DNA from: Geosiphon pyriformis
Taxonomy: Eukaryota > Glomeromycota > Glomeromycetes > Archaeosporales > Geosiphonaceae
Length of the DNA: 64,000 bases
Reading direction: 5' to 3'
Assembly: GCA_016748015.1 (NCBI GenBank)
Contig: JAAOMT010000175.1
Coordinates: 229,395 to 293,394 of the forward strand
The position numbers were made by a program, and so were the translations under genes. Of this stretch, positions 11,401 through 24,000 are shown piece by piece; within the stretch, counting starts at the first letter, position 1, and each line of letters opens with the position of its first letter. Under the pieces are notes generated by a model that was given only the letters and a program-made list of their open reading frames with translations, was not told where the DNA came from and made no database searches.

Positions 11401-12680
11401 ATAAAAAAACTGTTTATTAATAATAGTATTATGATTTAAAAATTTAATAAAAAAATTATAAAATAATATAAATTAGTTAATCAAAATATAGCACAATAAT
11501 AATCTTAAAAAAATAATAATTAATATAGTAGCAAGTATTATTTTACAATAGTAATAAGCATTAATTTATAATAATAATAAATACCAAATTAAAATATCAA
11601 AAAAAAGTATTATAATATGTTTTTTTATAAAATTATAAATATATATATAATAGTTTTAATATTAAAAAAAAACAATTTTGCCAGTTTTTATTTTTTTATT
11701 TTAATTATTATTTAGTTTTTATTTTTAAAAAAAAATTTAAATCAAAAAAAAACAAAAATAATATTAAAAACCAAATTATTTTAATTAAAAGTATTAAAAA
11801 ACTTACTAATATTATTTATTAATATTTATTAATTAAATTTTTTAGAAAAATAATTTTTGATTAAGATTATTTATATTATTATTAATTAATAAAAGTTTTA
11901 TTGTAAAAATTAGGAAAAACACTAAAGATTATTAATATTTTATATTTTTAGCTTAAAAAAACACTTTAAATATATACAAGAATAATTTCAAAAAATTTTA
12001 CTACTGTAAATAGATTTTAGATTAGCCTTTAAAAAAAAATATATAAACATATATAATTATTAGAAATTGAAAAATAATTTACATTATAATATTAAAGAAA
12101 AATTTTTTAGTATAATATTAGATTTATTACAAATAAAATTAAAAATTTATAAGAAACTAATTATAATTAAAACAGATATAATAATAATTAATATACTAAA
12201 AAAATTATTTTATAACAATAATTTTTTTTAGTATTATATTAAAAAAAAATTTATATTTGAATTGGTTTTAGTCAAGTTAAACTTAAAAAGACTTTTTATA
12301 AAAAAAAAATTTTAAGATATTTATATATATATTTTTTTTGGCAATAATAATTAATTAACAAAAAAATTACAATAATTTTTTGTTAATAGAAATAGTAATT
12401 ATTTATCTGTATTAATTACAATAGTATTAATTTTAAAAAATTCACTAACAATATTAAAAATATATTAAATAATTATATAATTATTATTTATTTAAATAGT
12501 ATTATTTGCAAATATATTTATAATAAAATATAAAATAAAACTATTTTGGTTTTTAATACAGCCTATTTTAACTATTAAACTAGTGTTTACACAATAATTA
12601 AAGAATTGTTTATGCTATTTAACTTTACATAAAAAAAATTATAAAATATGTATTATAACAAAAAAAAACTTTATCTTAAT
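11401..12680 (-). mobile_element. AT-saturated LINE remnant (RT region)
   Basis: This stretch looks like noise but aligns with the RT region of LINE-2 (minus). 12250-12345 follows 23105-23200, sharing GGCAATAATA/GGCAACAGAA. 12415-12560 follows 23270-23400, sharing TAAAAAATTCACTA, then AACAATATT against AGCAATATT. Differences are almost all C-to-T or G-to-A. No usable reading frame remains. LINE-1's 3' tail abuts its right side, so LINE-1 probably inserted here. Confidence 0.65.
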
Positions 12681-12812
12681 TTTTTATTATTATTATTTAA
12701 CAAGTAAAGTCCAAATATTGCTTAGTTCTATATATCAAAAAAATAATCTATATTAGATGTAAATCATGCTTTTTCTACACGTAACTAGCCACTTGGACTG
12801 ATCAGAACAATA

Positions 12813-15800
12813 CTATATAGCTATATAAACCAAAACTGAATCACTTACTCCAGAAAAAAACAAACAAAATTTGCAAAAGCCAAAATGTGTGCTAAAAGCT
12901 TTAGCTATGTTAAGCATTTTAACCACACCAGCAGAAAACCCTGAAGCCAAACCAGAGACTGATATGAGAGTAGAACCATCTAAGAGAATCAAGCCATTTT
13001 TCTCCATATATGCATGATGTTTAACATGAACTAACCAGATATTATCCCTAAAAGCAAGACTAAGGGAGCACACAAATTTAACAACCTCTTGACAAGCAAT
13101 CTTAGAATTATGGAAGATGGAAACAGTCTCATGAAAACAACCATCAAAAACACAACTCTTAAAAAGAGCCATTGATAAAAAGAAATCAAAAACACAAGTT
13201 GACAGCAACTGGAGCATACTTGAAAAGGAATAAAAGAGACCCAAAAGTGACTTTCAAGAATTCACATGGGATTCCAGTAACTGATGCCGAGCAGACTTAT
13301 TAACTTTACAGAAAAACACATAATTTAACACTTTCATCTTATCATAGTACAAGCACAATATACTGGAATAATATTTATTATAGAAGCACTTATGAATGGC
13401 CACAGACAATCAATGATGCAAAGCTTTTATAAAATAAGTGCATGTATTAACCAATGTCTTGCTGATATAACTGGTGGCCATATGCAAATCAGGATACTAT
13501 ACTAACAAAAAACAGTGCCAATTAATCTCAGAAAGCAAACCATGAGCCAAAAACTTCGAGCTTAAGCCAACCTCTCAATACATACAACAAACAGAATAAT
13601 AAACATTATGAACAAAATATTTAAAATTGCCAGAAATAATACTGCCATCAGCCACCAAAAAATGTTTACTCAGATGAGAAAAAAGAACCAGTCAGAAACA
13701 GAAGTGTCACCAGTGATCACATCAACATGTTTATTTCCTGGAATTCTAGAGTAATCTATTATCTTGTGCCAACTAACACTCAAATTTTTACTGCAAATAA
13801 TATTAACAATATGTCAACACTCAACTCAGCACTGATTACAAAAATCAGAACACACCAAATCCAGTTCTGATTTGCAAGCATCCAAAGCAGATTGATTATC
13901 CAAAAACAAGCAAACAGAACTAGACAGAAAAACACACTCCAGAGCCAATGCAATAGCTTGTATTTCAGCCAAAGTAAACAACATTAAACCCAATATGCCT
14001 ATGTTCAAACCCAAATCAATGTCTTCAAAAAAAACAGCAGCACCAGCTCTGCAGCCAACTGTACCCAAACTTTTTAGAGACTCATTTGTATATACAGATA
14101 AACTACCAGTACCTATCCAAGACAGACAATCACATACAGACACAAAACTGCTTGAGCCAAAAATGTTCAGAGAACCAACACCACTCAATGCTGAGAGAAG
14201 AGTCAAAGACAAATTCACATTATTGAGAAATGCAGAAGAAAGTTTGAACCACTTAGGAACAGAGCCATGGGGGTCCAGTCTCTTTCACTACTTGAATGTG
14301 TACTAATCAAAAACAGCACCATGATGATCATGAAGCTGATCCACAAACACAATGTTATACTGTTGAAAAAAGAGAAAAAACTTGAAAAACTTTGACTCAC
14401 CAAAAACAGCAGACATGGAAATTCCACCATAAAAGCAAAAAGAATTGGCCAGAGAGCCACCAATTAACAGACTGCAGTTAAAAAGAACACAAACCATGTC
14501 TGCTAAAAAATTATTAGAAGCATTAGCATGAATACAAACAAGAGAGCTCAAAAAATGAACAGGATGCCAACAAAGAACTTGTAAATCATGAGACCTGTGA
14601 AAAAACAATTGATTCAGAATTCTACTGAAGTTCACAAAGCTAATAAGAGAAGCAATCTTACTTTCAGATTGAATTTGCACAAAAGATTTTAAACCATAAA
14701 AAAAGAGATAGTGAATTGTATTACTAAAAAAGTCACAAGGCAGGCCAGATTTGAGTTTCAGTCTCTTACAAATCATAGCATTCCATTTGTTGCACACACC
14801 AACTGGAACAAAACTAAACTGCATTTTATAACTGACTATAGAATAAAGAACTGCTGACACCAAATACAAAAACTGTTTATCTAAGACTGCCTTCCTTAGA
14901 ACCAAATTGGTAAAAAAGCAAATGTCCAAATGTGTCTTAGCCAAACTAAGCTTTAAAAAACCTTCAGTCAAAAAAAAAATATCCAAATACTAATGAGATT
15001 CACTCTTTTTGGTGATAGAGATAAGTGCACTGCTAATAGAGAGAAAAAGAGTGCTAACTCTGTTATTAATGGAAATGGCCACTGTTTTATTATTATTGAT
15101 TGAAATGTCATTGATCTAAAAGAAATCACTAGCAATACTGAAAATATGCTGAGTAGCATTCTGACTGCTATCAATCCAAATTGTATTATTAATAAAGGCA
15201 CCAGCAGCAAAAAAGGAAAAAAGCCTAGCCTAAGATTTAATGTGACTACTTCTGGAAACAAAATGAGAATTCAGTATATACCCATACACACTCTCCTGAC
15301 ACTTGACTTCACACAACAGAGGATCATAAAATATGTGCCACAGAAGAGAAGAAAAAACTTCTCCTTGGTTCAAATTATTATGTACACAATAACCACTTGT
15401 CAAACCAAAATCCATCATAACCCTGTTGGTATAATCTCTATGAATACTACCAAAGAATCAAATGAATTTGCTGTACATCTTAATCTTAATCAAACTCTTC
15501 TCAAGATGTTTTCATTCAACCGAATTGTATGCTTTCCATATGTCTTACAAAACCAGCCAAAGCTTCCAATTTTTTTCCAAAGCATCTTCAATAACCAAAC
15601 CAATTGCAAAAATGAGAGACTGAGTTGACGTGCTCTTCAAAACTGAAAAATTGTCCTTATGAAGAACATCAAAAGTGCTACATGCCGAAGAAATCTTATC
15701 AAAGAGAATCTTGAAAAGAATCTTGCAAGCCATCTCAATTAAAGCAATAGGATGAGTATTTAACAGAACACTCTCCCAATCATAAGGCTTAGAAATCATT

Positions 15801-17500
15801 AAGACCCAAGCCTTCTTCTAAGAGCTGGGTACAGATTTACAAGCCAAACAAGAGTTCAAAAGTATCAAAAGCAGATTAAGAACTGATTTATTACAATGCT
15901 TCCAGAGCTCATTTAAGATACTTGAGAGGCCAACAGCTTTGCCATTAGGCAAATCAGAAATCATCCCATACAATTTATCAAATCCAATTGAACACATCAC
16001 ACCAGAAAAAGCTTCATTGAAAACATACTCCAAATGTTGATATTAACAGCTTCAATAATCAGAAACATTGTTGACCACCCAACATCTTCTAGTCCAATCC
16101 TCCATAATTGTATCTATCTTAGATTTGACCAACCTTGGCTTCAAGACCATCTCATTGCTCACAACTAAATAATCTAATACCACCTTATGAAAAGGACACT
16201 TTAGCACACTTTTGATGATATGACTCTTGTCCAATTCAAAATTTTCTATTCTTTTGCAAATTGCTTGTTTGATGTAAAACTCTTTAGCATGCTTTGATTC
16301 CAACAATTTGGAAGAGTGATAAGATTTTCTTGTCTTAGCCAGCTCAGAACAAACAGTATCAAAATTAAAACCTAAAAGAAAAAAAAATTTTACTCTCACT
16401 GTGCCACTATTATCAAGTCTATTCCAAGTCTCTAACAATGAAACAAAATCTTTACTAAAAGTAAAATAAGAAGCTTTCATTAACTTAGATACTAGCAACT
16501 TAAGTTTATGAAACCTAAAAGACACTTTGGTAAAAACATCATCAAAACTCTTGAACCACTTTTTTCTAAAAGTACTATTGGCTAAAAAAACTATTATTTT
16601 GCAAACAACAGCCCACATTGTGTCCAGACCCAAAAATGATCTAGCCCTAGCAAATTCATCCAAAAACATAGTAGCATTAGCTGCCATAGCATCCCTAAAC
16701 TCGCACTATTTTACTACATTAGCATTTTTGATGTCAAACTTTTAACAATCCTTATTAGCTCACTTTTGTAGTAAAGACAGCTACACATCCAACAAATCAC
16801 CAAGACCCATGAAGACAGCAATAGCTTTGTGATCAATATTAAAATGGTCTACTACATCAGTTATACTGCAGTTTACTATTGAATTGACCAAATTAGAAGA
16901 AACAAACATATAATTAATCACTCTGGTGATATTATGAGAATTGCACCACATTGGTGTCTTAGCAACTAAACTCTTACCTAAAGAGTTGACCAAACCCAAA
17001 TCAAGGCACTTTTTGTAACTAACACATCTATGAGAACCATCTTCATTGAAGTTACTACCAAAAATGATAAAAGAAGACTCATTCACAGCTTTAGCAATAA
17101 GAAAGTTGATCTCACCAGCTTGGAAGAAATGAACTGAGAAAAAAGCACCAGCATAGAGCCCCAGAATTAAAACAGAAAGTTTATTTTTGAAAAGCAACTT
17201 GATAAAAAGAAGCCGACCAAATATCTTAGAAATCTTAAACATGTGCTTTGCCAAAGAATTATTCATGACTATAGCAACACTTGAACCCAAGTAGCCAGAG
17301 TCCATACTTAAAGTAAACACATAAATACCACTAAATTTGTTAACAATCCATGGACAGATCTTCTCTTTTAGCTTTGTTTCCATAAAAATTAAATCCAGAT
17401 TGTTTATGTTCTTATGTCAATGCACAATATTTTTTTGTTTAGCTGAATTGTTCATATCTTTAATATTACATGTAGCAATCTTTTATACTAGACTGGTCAT
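12813..17500 (-). pseudogene. LINE-1 ORF2: endonuclease, RT, RNase H, Cys/His motif, C-terminal tail
   Basis: Starts ATG at 17500, overlapping the ORF1 stop. Endonuclease at 16781-17500: CNI near the start, ETKLKEK (Glu), FGSNFNED (the family GDFN with Asp changed to Asn) and NIDHKA (Asp-His). RT at about 14300-16033, where the FVDD box reads FINN (15185-15190). RNase H at about 13700-14218, where the first Asp reads YTNES; Glu of AEIQ and Asp of FLDNQSAL are kept. The Cys/His motif near 13300-13360 has lost a Cys (CLYYDK). The C-terminal tail is 12813-13244. Many TAG/TGA/TAA codons and one frame change after 13826. Confidence 0.88.
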
Positions 17501-19338
17501 TGAGAAAAAAGTTTGGGAAATGTACTGCCAGCCAAAATCAAACTATCAAATCTTGCTGTCAGACTTAGAATTGAAGCAGAAAGCCCTTCTAGTATGTTTT
17601 TTAGTCTTTTTATCTCAGGAAAGGCAGAAGATTCCAAATTCACAGCAGTCTCACCACCTGTGGTTCCATTTGAATCCTCTCCTATCATTACATTACTCAC
17701 TCAATCCTGCAATAGAGGAGTTACTGGCAGCTGACATTCAGGGCTAGGCTGAAAAACTGCTGGTACAAGTAAGTCCAATTTCTTAACCAACTCACTAATT
17801 TGTTTCATAAGACTGGTAAGACTGCTCTCCAAAACAGCAAACCTTTTTTCAATATCAATCATAACAGGTAAGGTAGGCTTTATCTCTGAAGAAAAGCCAG
17901 AATTGACCAAACTACTATGCACAGAGAAAAGAGAAAACAAAGATCCACCAGCAATTTTTGTCTAAGACATTCCACCAAAAGTAACAGGACAAGCAATAAG
18001 AGCTGAACATTTAGCATAGATGGTAGCCAGTCTGCTTTTATCTATATCTAAAAGTGTCCTATAAGAAGATCTTCCAGAGGAAAGATTCTTACTCACAGAA
18101 CAGCCCAATGACATATGTTTTATTTTCCCACACTTAGCACATTTAGAAAAACCCAAGCAAGACCAATGCAGATTCATGTCTCTCAAAACTAGAGTAGTGT
18201 TCATGGCAGTATCCAAGAATTCAGCTGAATTGAAACAAATAACAGCACATCTGGCCCAAGCATATGTAATTGGATGATGATTAATCACACATGTTTTCTC
18301 ACCTATGGAGCCAATGAAATCCCAAATGTTATGAGCATTTGTTCTCATTGGCAGAGTATAGAGCAGTGCCCTATGATGATCCTTTACATCCCACAATTCT
18401 TTATCTTTATTAGCTCTGACCATATACACAGCATCTTTTTTAATCAGGATAGACCAATAAGCTGCGACTAAATCAGTCTGTTCAATCTCACCAAATTTGA
18501 CTATAGCTTTTTGCCACAAACCTACCAATTGCATCTTGATCAACACCACTACACCATATTCAGATAGTGCAACACACACAGCCTTAGCTGACATTCCAAC
18601 TGGAATTTTTTTCAATACTACAGTCTGATTTGAGCACTTAGTAGATTTTTTAAAATCAGTATTTACTAAGATCTTTGTACTAGTAGCCTTTTCAGTGGCT
18701 TTCATCAAACCCAATTCGGAAGTAAATGTTGCATGGATGATCCCAGAAAACTTTGAGGGAGTAGAGGCTCCCCCAAAACCATTGATACCTGAAAATAATT
18801 TTTTGACTACTGAAAGCTTCTTTTGAAAAGATTTTCTATACATCTTGTTTAAGCCAATATCCAAAGCAAACAATTTTCTAACTAAAATGTCAACCAGAGT
18901 TTTTAAAAATGGGGGGAGTGTCAATGGAGTGTTCAACAGTATGTTATTACTATTATTACCCAAGAAGTTAATTTTTCCTAGTGGTTTTTTCAGTGCTCTT
19001 TTGATTAAAATTTTTGAACTCTTAGGCATTTGTTTCAAGTCTCCTTTAGTAAAAGCTCTATCATCTTCATAATCAAAACTGGTTTCTTCAACCAAACATT
19101 TCTCTTCCATGTCTACACTATCTGACTCAGTGGTATTACCAGTTTCAGAACTCCAAAAATGACCACTTAATACCTTAGCTGCAGCAAATTTTTTATTATC
19201 AATATTATCCTCTAAAGCACCACCTCTTTTCTTCTTTCTAGACTCAGCAGACTTAACTCTAATGTTAAAACCAGGCTCCATGATAGATTTGTTTAAAACA
19301 GCAATACTAAAGCCAATAGTGGTCTCATAATCAAGCAA
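17497..19338 (-). pseudogene. LINE-1 ORF1: RRM-like, CCHC zinc knuckle, coiled coil
   Basis: About 613 codons with only two internal stops: TAG at about 17962-17964 (LINE-2 has Trp there) and TGA at about 17701-17703. The N-terminus is Lys/Ser-rich and acidic. An RRM-like fold follows (VVLKKIPVGMSAKAV, IKMQLVGLWQKAIVKF), then a zinc knuckle CAKCGKIKHMSLGC, then two heptad-like segments near 17760-17880 and 17510-17600. It is a nucleic-acid-binding, Gag-like protein of the LINE RNP. The last bases overlap the ORF2 start. Confidence 0.85.
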
Positions 19339-19370
19339 AAATAGTTTGAATTTATTGTGTTAAATGGTGA

Positions 19371-19446
19371 AAAAACTTCTTTCAGAAAAATTTTTTGGCT
19401 CTTTTTTGGAAATTTGAGATAAATGAGAGAAAGAAGTTTTTTTTAT
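19371..19446 (-). promoter_or_regulatory. LINE-1 5' leader with inverted repeat
   Basis: In sense direction AAAAACTTCTTTC is followed after about 50 bases by GAAAGAAGTTTTTT, giving a potential stem of at least 11 bp. Equivalent leaders occur at 27542-27615 (decayed arm), 31658-31728 and 57926-57990. It marks the LINE 5' end and may be a promoter or RNA structure. Confidence 0.6.
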
Positions 19447-19653
19447 CTTAATTCAAGTCATCAAAAATTTTATAATTATTAAATAACTTAAAATTTATTA
19501 TAATATAATTAACTTAATTAATATGAATACTACCAAAAAATTTGTAAATTTTTTTACATATTTTAATCTTCTTTACAAAATTAATTATAATTCACAATTT
19601 TTTCAAGAGTATTTTCTATTATAATATTTATTGTTACTAATTATGTATAGTAA
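19447..19653. other. AT-rich spacer, no gene seen
   Basis: A/T homopolymer-rich DNA between LINE-1 and the solo LTR. It continues on the other side of the solo LTR at 20321. No ORF, RNA gene or repeat was recognised. Confidence 0.6.
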
Positions 19654-20320
19654 TGTTATGGTTGAAACCCATAGTTTTTATTAATTATTACATATATTAG
19701 CCACTGATGTCATATAATTAGCCACCCTATTTTTAGATAGTGATTGTTGACCTGATCAATGATCTGACCATTGACCTGATCATTGACCTGATTATTGACC
19801 ACTTTAGATAGCTATATAAGCGATGATTCTCTTAGCTGTAGAATGACATGATCAAAGTAATGAAATAAAACAATATCAATTACTTTCTTTCATATTACTT
19901 ATTTCTCTTTTCTTACCTTCAAGTATCTACTCGTTGGCATTCACATACTTTATTTTTTCCTTTTCTTGATTTGTATTTGTTAGAATTAGCCTAAGAAGCA
20001 ATTGGCTTGCTCTTGTAATTCATTGAATAAAAGAAATGATTGAAAAGCACAACAATATCTGTTATTGATTCTAAGAATTGCCAAGTTGAGGCATAAAATA
20101 ATAGCAGCAGTGTTATCTTGTTGACAATCATAGACTATTCTTCTACCTTCAGATTTAAGAAAAGATTAGTGACTGTGATTTTTATGAGACTGATCATGCA
20201 CATTGAATCCTTACTCATTCAATTCACTCCCTTATTGTAATTTTCTCTTTGTTTATTTCCATTACCATACAATACTGTTCTTCCTTGCTATCCATTAGCT
20301 TGTTACTCCAACCCGTAACA
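19654..20320 (+). repeat. Solo LTR of element B
   Basis: 667 bp, TGTTATGG...CCCGTAACA, matching the reverse complement of the two B LTRs at 42566-43243 and 49125-49778. It is flanked by the 4-bp duplication GTAA (19650-19653 and 20321-20324). No internal B sequence is adjacent, so it arose by LTR-LTR recombination. U3 repeats with TGACCTGATCA-type units lie at 19748-19800, with TATATAAG at 19813-19820. Confidence 0.9.
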
Positions 20321-20874
20321 GTAAATATAAATTAAATTTAGTTTAAAATACTTAAATATTATATTGTACTAAATAATAATAAGTAGAATTTATAATTAAG
20401 TTTTTAAAAAAATTATATATAAAACAAACAAAAATTAGAAAAGAAATTTACTTAATAATTTTAATAAAAAATTCTGTATTATAATAACAATAATATATGA
20501 TCAAAATTAAAAAATTTATAAAAAATTAATTAAAGTTTAAATCAGAACTTTAAATATTAAAAAATATCAAAAAAACAGTTTTATAATATTAATAAGCTTA
20601 AACCAAACAATAATATTTAAAAAACTTAAAAAACAAACTTAATAAAAAACAGCTTAATACTATTTTTAAAAACAGATTTTAATTCAATAAAATTATATAA
20701 AAACTAAAAAATAATTTTAATATAAACTAATTTAATCTTAAAAAAATATTATATTTTAAAATAAAATTATTTATTCATAAGATTTTTAATAATTAACAAT
20801 TGTTTTTTAAATATTATAAAAACAATTACTAAAAAACAAAAAAAAAAGATTTTTAATTAATTTAATTTTTAAAA

Positions 20875-20877
<3 letters not shown>
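20321..20877. other. AT-rich spacer, possible decayed element
   Basis: Over 500 bp of almost pure A/T with occasional C and G. By analogy with 11401-12680 it may be a saturated LINE piece, but I could not align it to any particular LINE segment by eye. No gene seen. Confidence 0.5.
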
Positions 20878-20908
<31 letters not shown>

Positions 20909-21019
20909 AAGTGAAGTCCAAATACTGCTTAGCACTATATATCATGTAAATAATTTAAACTAGGTATGAATTATGCACTTTCTACACGTGATTAGCCATT
21001 CGGACCAATCAGAATGATA

Positions 21020-24000
21020 CTATACACTTATATAAACAGAAACCATATTATCTGTACCTGAGAAGAATAAGCAGGGCTTACAAAACCCAAAACCAACACC
21101 AAACACCTTGGCAATGCCCAATAACCCAGCCACACCAGCTGAAAGTACCAAAGAAAGCCCAGAAATTATGTAAGAAATAAACCCATCATGTAGAATAAGC
21201 CTATTCTTTTCTATAAATGCATAGTATTTGGTACAAACCAACCAAATGTCCTCCCAAAATGCAAAACTAAGCTTGCATGCAAAGACTATAATATTCTGAG
21301 ATTCATGAAACCAATTTCTGAAGACAAAACCCTTACACAGCACAGTGCTGACTAAAATGTCAGAGGCACAGGTAAACAACAGCTGCACAATACCTGAAAA
21401 AGAACAAGCCAGACCAGAGTGCATTTCTCAAGCAAACGCATAAACATTAAACAACCAAGCACAACTAACAGCATCAAATAAACAAAAAAAGCATAGTTTG
21501 AGACTTTGACATTACCACAGAACAGACACATCACACTAAGGGAATACTTATCATAAAGCTGCTTACGCAAAGCAACAGGAAGCTGATGGTGTAAGGTTTT
21601 CATAAAATATGTCTGGAAGCCAGTTGTCCACTTGCTAGTAAAACTAGTGGCCATGTGAGAATCCGGATGCCAAACCAAAAAAGATCTAAGCCAGTTAATA
21701 TCTGCATGCAAATAGTTTGCCACTACCTGGGAACCAGAATCAACTTTCTAATACACACAATAAACAAACCAAAAAACATCCTGAACAAAATGTCTAGAAT
21801 TGCCAGAAACAGTTGCACTACCAGCTCTAAGATAGTATTCATTAACTAAGTGGGGCAGATGCCAACTAGAGAGGGCAGCAGTCCTGGCCAACTCATCAGC
21901 ACACTCATTGCCTAAAACTCCTGAGTGATCTTTAACTTTATGCCAAATAATATCCAAATTCTTATAACAAATAACACTGGCAATGTGGCAATATTCAATT
22001 CAACACCTATTCCTAAAATCAAGGTGATCCAATTCCAACTCCAACCTGCATGCATCCAAAGCAGCTTGACTGTCTGAGAACAAATCGACTGAGTGAGAAA
22101 AAAGAACACACTTAAGAGCCAGAGCAATGGTCTGCAATTTCATCATGGTAGAAAACATCAAATCAGTTACTTTTACACCCAAACTCATACCTGTGTTTTC
22201 AAAAAAAACAACAGCTCTAGTTTTCATATCAAGAGTCCTCAAACCACTTAATGATCCATCTGTATAGACAGAAAGATAATCAATATTAGCACACAACAAA
22301 TCATCACTAATAACACCAAACTCGCAAGATTGAAAAACATTCAAAGAGCCACAATTGTCCAAAGGCAAGGAACAAATTGACATAGAAGATGCACCACCAA
22401 GAAACTAAACTGAGAGCTCAAACTATGCAGGAACTGAACCACATAGGTCTAACCACTTCTATTGTTTGAAAGTTTTCTACTCGAAAACAGCCTCACTTTT
22501 GTCACATAATTGGTTTACAAAGGCAATTCTATAATGCCGAAGCAAAAAGACATACTTAAGATAATTTGATTCACCAAGAACAAGAGACATCGGGGTACTA
22601 CTATAGTGACAAAAAGCACTGGCCAGAGAGCCATTCAAAGACAAATCACTTCTATAGAAAATACACACCATATCTGCTAAAAAATTATTTAAAGAGTTAA
22701 TCTTAACACAAATTGGGTGTTGTAAAGGGTAAAGTGAATACCAGCAAAGAATCTGAAAATCATGTAACCGGTGAAAAAACAGCCTACCCAAAATTCCAAC
22801 AAAGTTCATAAAAGAAATGACTGAGGCTACTTTGCTTTCAGCCTGAATCTGATCAAAGGTTTTTAGACCATACAGGGAAGGATAATGAATAGTATTATTA
22901 GGGAAGTCACATGGCAAACCAGACTTAGACTTCAGATCTTTATGAATCAAAGTGTCCTACTTATTGTACACACTAGTAGAAACAAAACTGAATTGCATTC
23001 TATAGCTAATGATAGGATATAAAACTGCCAAAACTAAATATGAAAACTGTTTATTGAAAATTGCTTTTCTTAAGACTAGGTTAGCAAAAAACCAGACATC
23101 AGAATTTGCCTTAGCCAAGCTAGGCTTTGAATGATCCTTAGTGGACAAAAAAATTCTCAGGTAGCAATGTGATTTCTCTTTTTTGGCAACAGAAATAGAT
23201 GATCTGCTGATCAACAGAGAGTGATTTGTAATTTTACAGTTGATGAGAATGATCACAATTTTGTTATTATTAATTGAAATGTTATTGATGTTAAAAAATT
23301 CACTAGCAATATTGAGAATGTACTGTGTAGCACTTTAACTGCTGCCAACTCATATAGTGTCATCAACAAAAACACTTGCCACAAAAAAGAAAAAGAAGCC
23401 TGTCCAAGATTTGGCATGATCACATCCAAAAATAAAATTAGAATTCAACTTATACCTATACCTGTTTGCCTGTCTCTTGATCTTGTACAGAAGAGGATCA
23501 TAAAATATGTGCCAAAAGAGTGGCGAGAATACCTTCTTCTGGTCTAAGCCATCATGTACCCTGTACTCATTTGACAAACCAAAATCTGTTATAATCCTAT
23601 TAACATAACTATTATGAATATCATCAAAAAATCTAATAAATCTGTGTCACATTTTTATTCTAACCAAACTGTTTCAAAAATGCTTCCACCCAACAGAATT
23701 ATAAGCCTTCCATATGTTCTATAAGACCAACCAGAGTTCACGATCTTTTTCCAAAGCATTTTCAATAACCAAACCAATGGCAAAAATAGGAGACTGCATT
23801 GTTATACTCCTTAAAACTGAAAAATTGTTCTCACACAAAACATTATAAGTGCTACAAGCTAATGAGATTCTATTCGAGAGAATTTTGGAAAAGATCTTGT
23901 GAGCAGTCTCAATTAAGACAATAAGTTGGGTGTTTATAAGAACTTCCTTCCACTCATATAGCTTGGAAATTATCAAGATCCAAGCTTCTTTCCAGGCACT

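Larger units (their letters stand above)
12681..19446 (-). mobile_element. LINE-1: near full-length I-like non-LTR retrotransposon
   Basis: Minus-strand element with 5' hairpin leader (19371-19446), ORF1 (19338-17497), ORF2 (17500-12813), a 3' UTR and a short ATT/TTA repeat tail (about 12683-12698). The combination of EEP endonuclease, RT, RNase H and a trinucleotide tail fits the I group of LINEs. Both ORFs carry stops. ORF2 keeps one frame from 17500 to about 13826, so decay is by point change rather than by indels. Confidence 0.9.

Noticed and set aside
19748-19800. TGATCA-rich repeats as an operator or origin
   Set aside because: They are the U3 array of the element B LTR, also present at 43085-43152 and 49647-49690.
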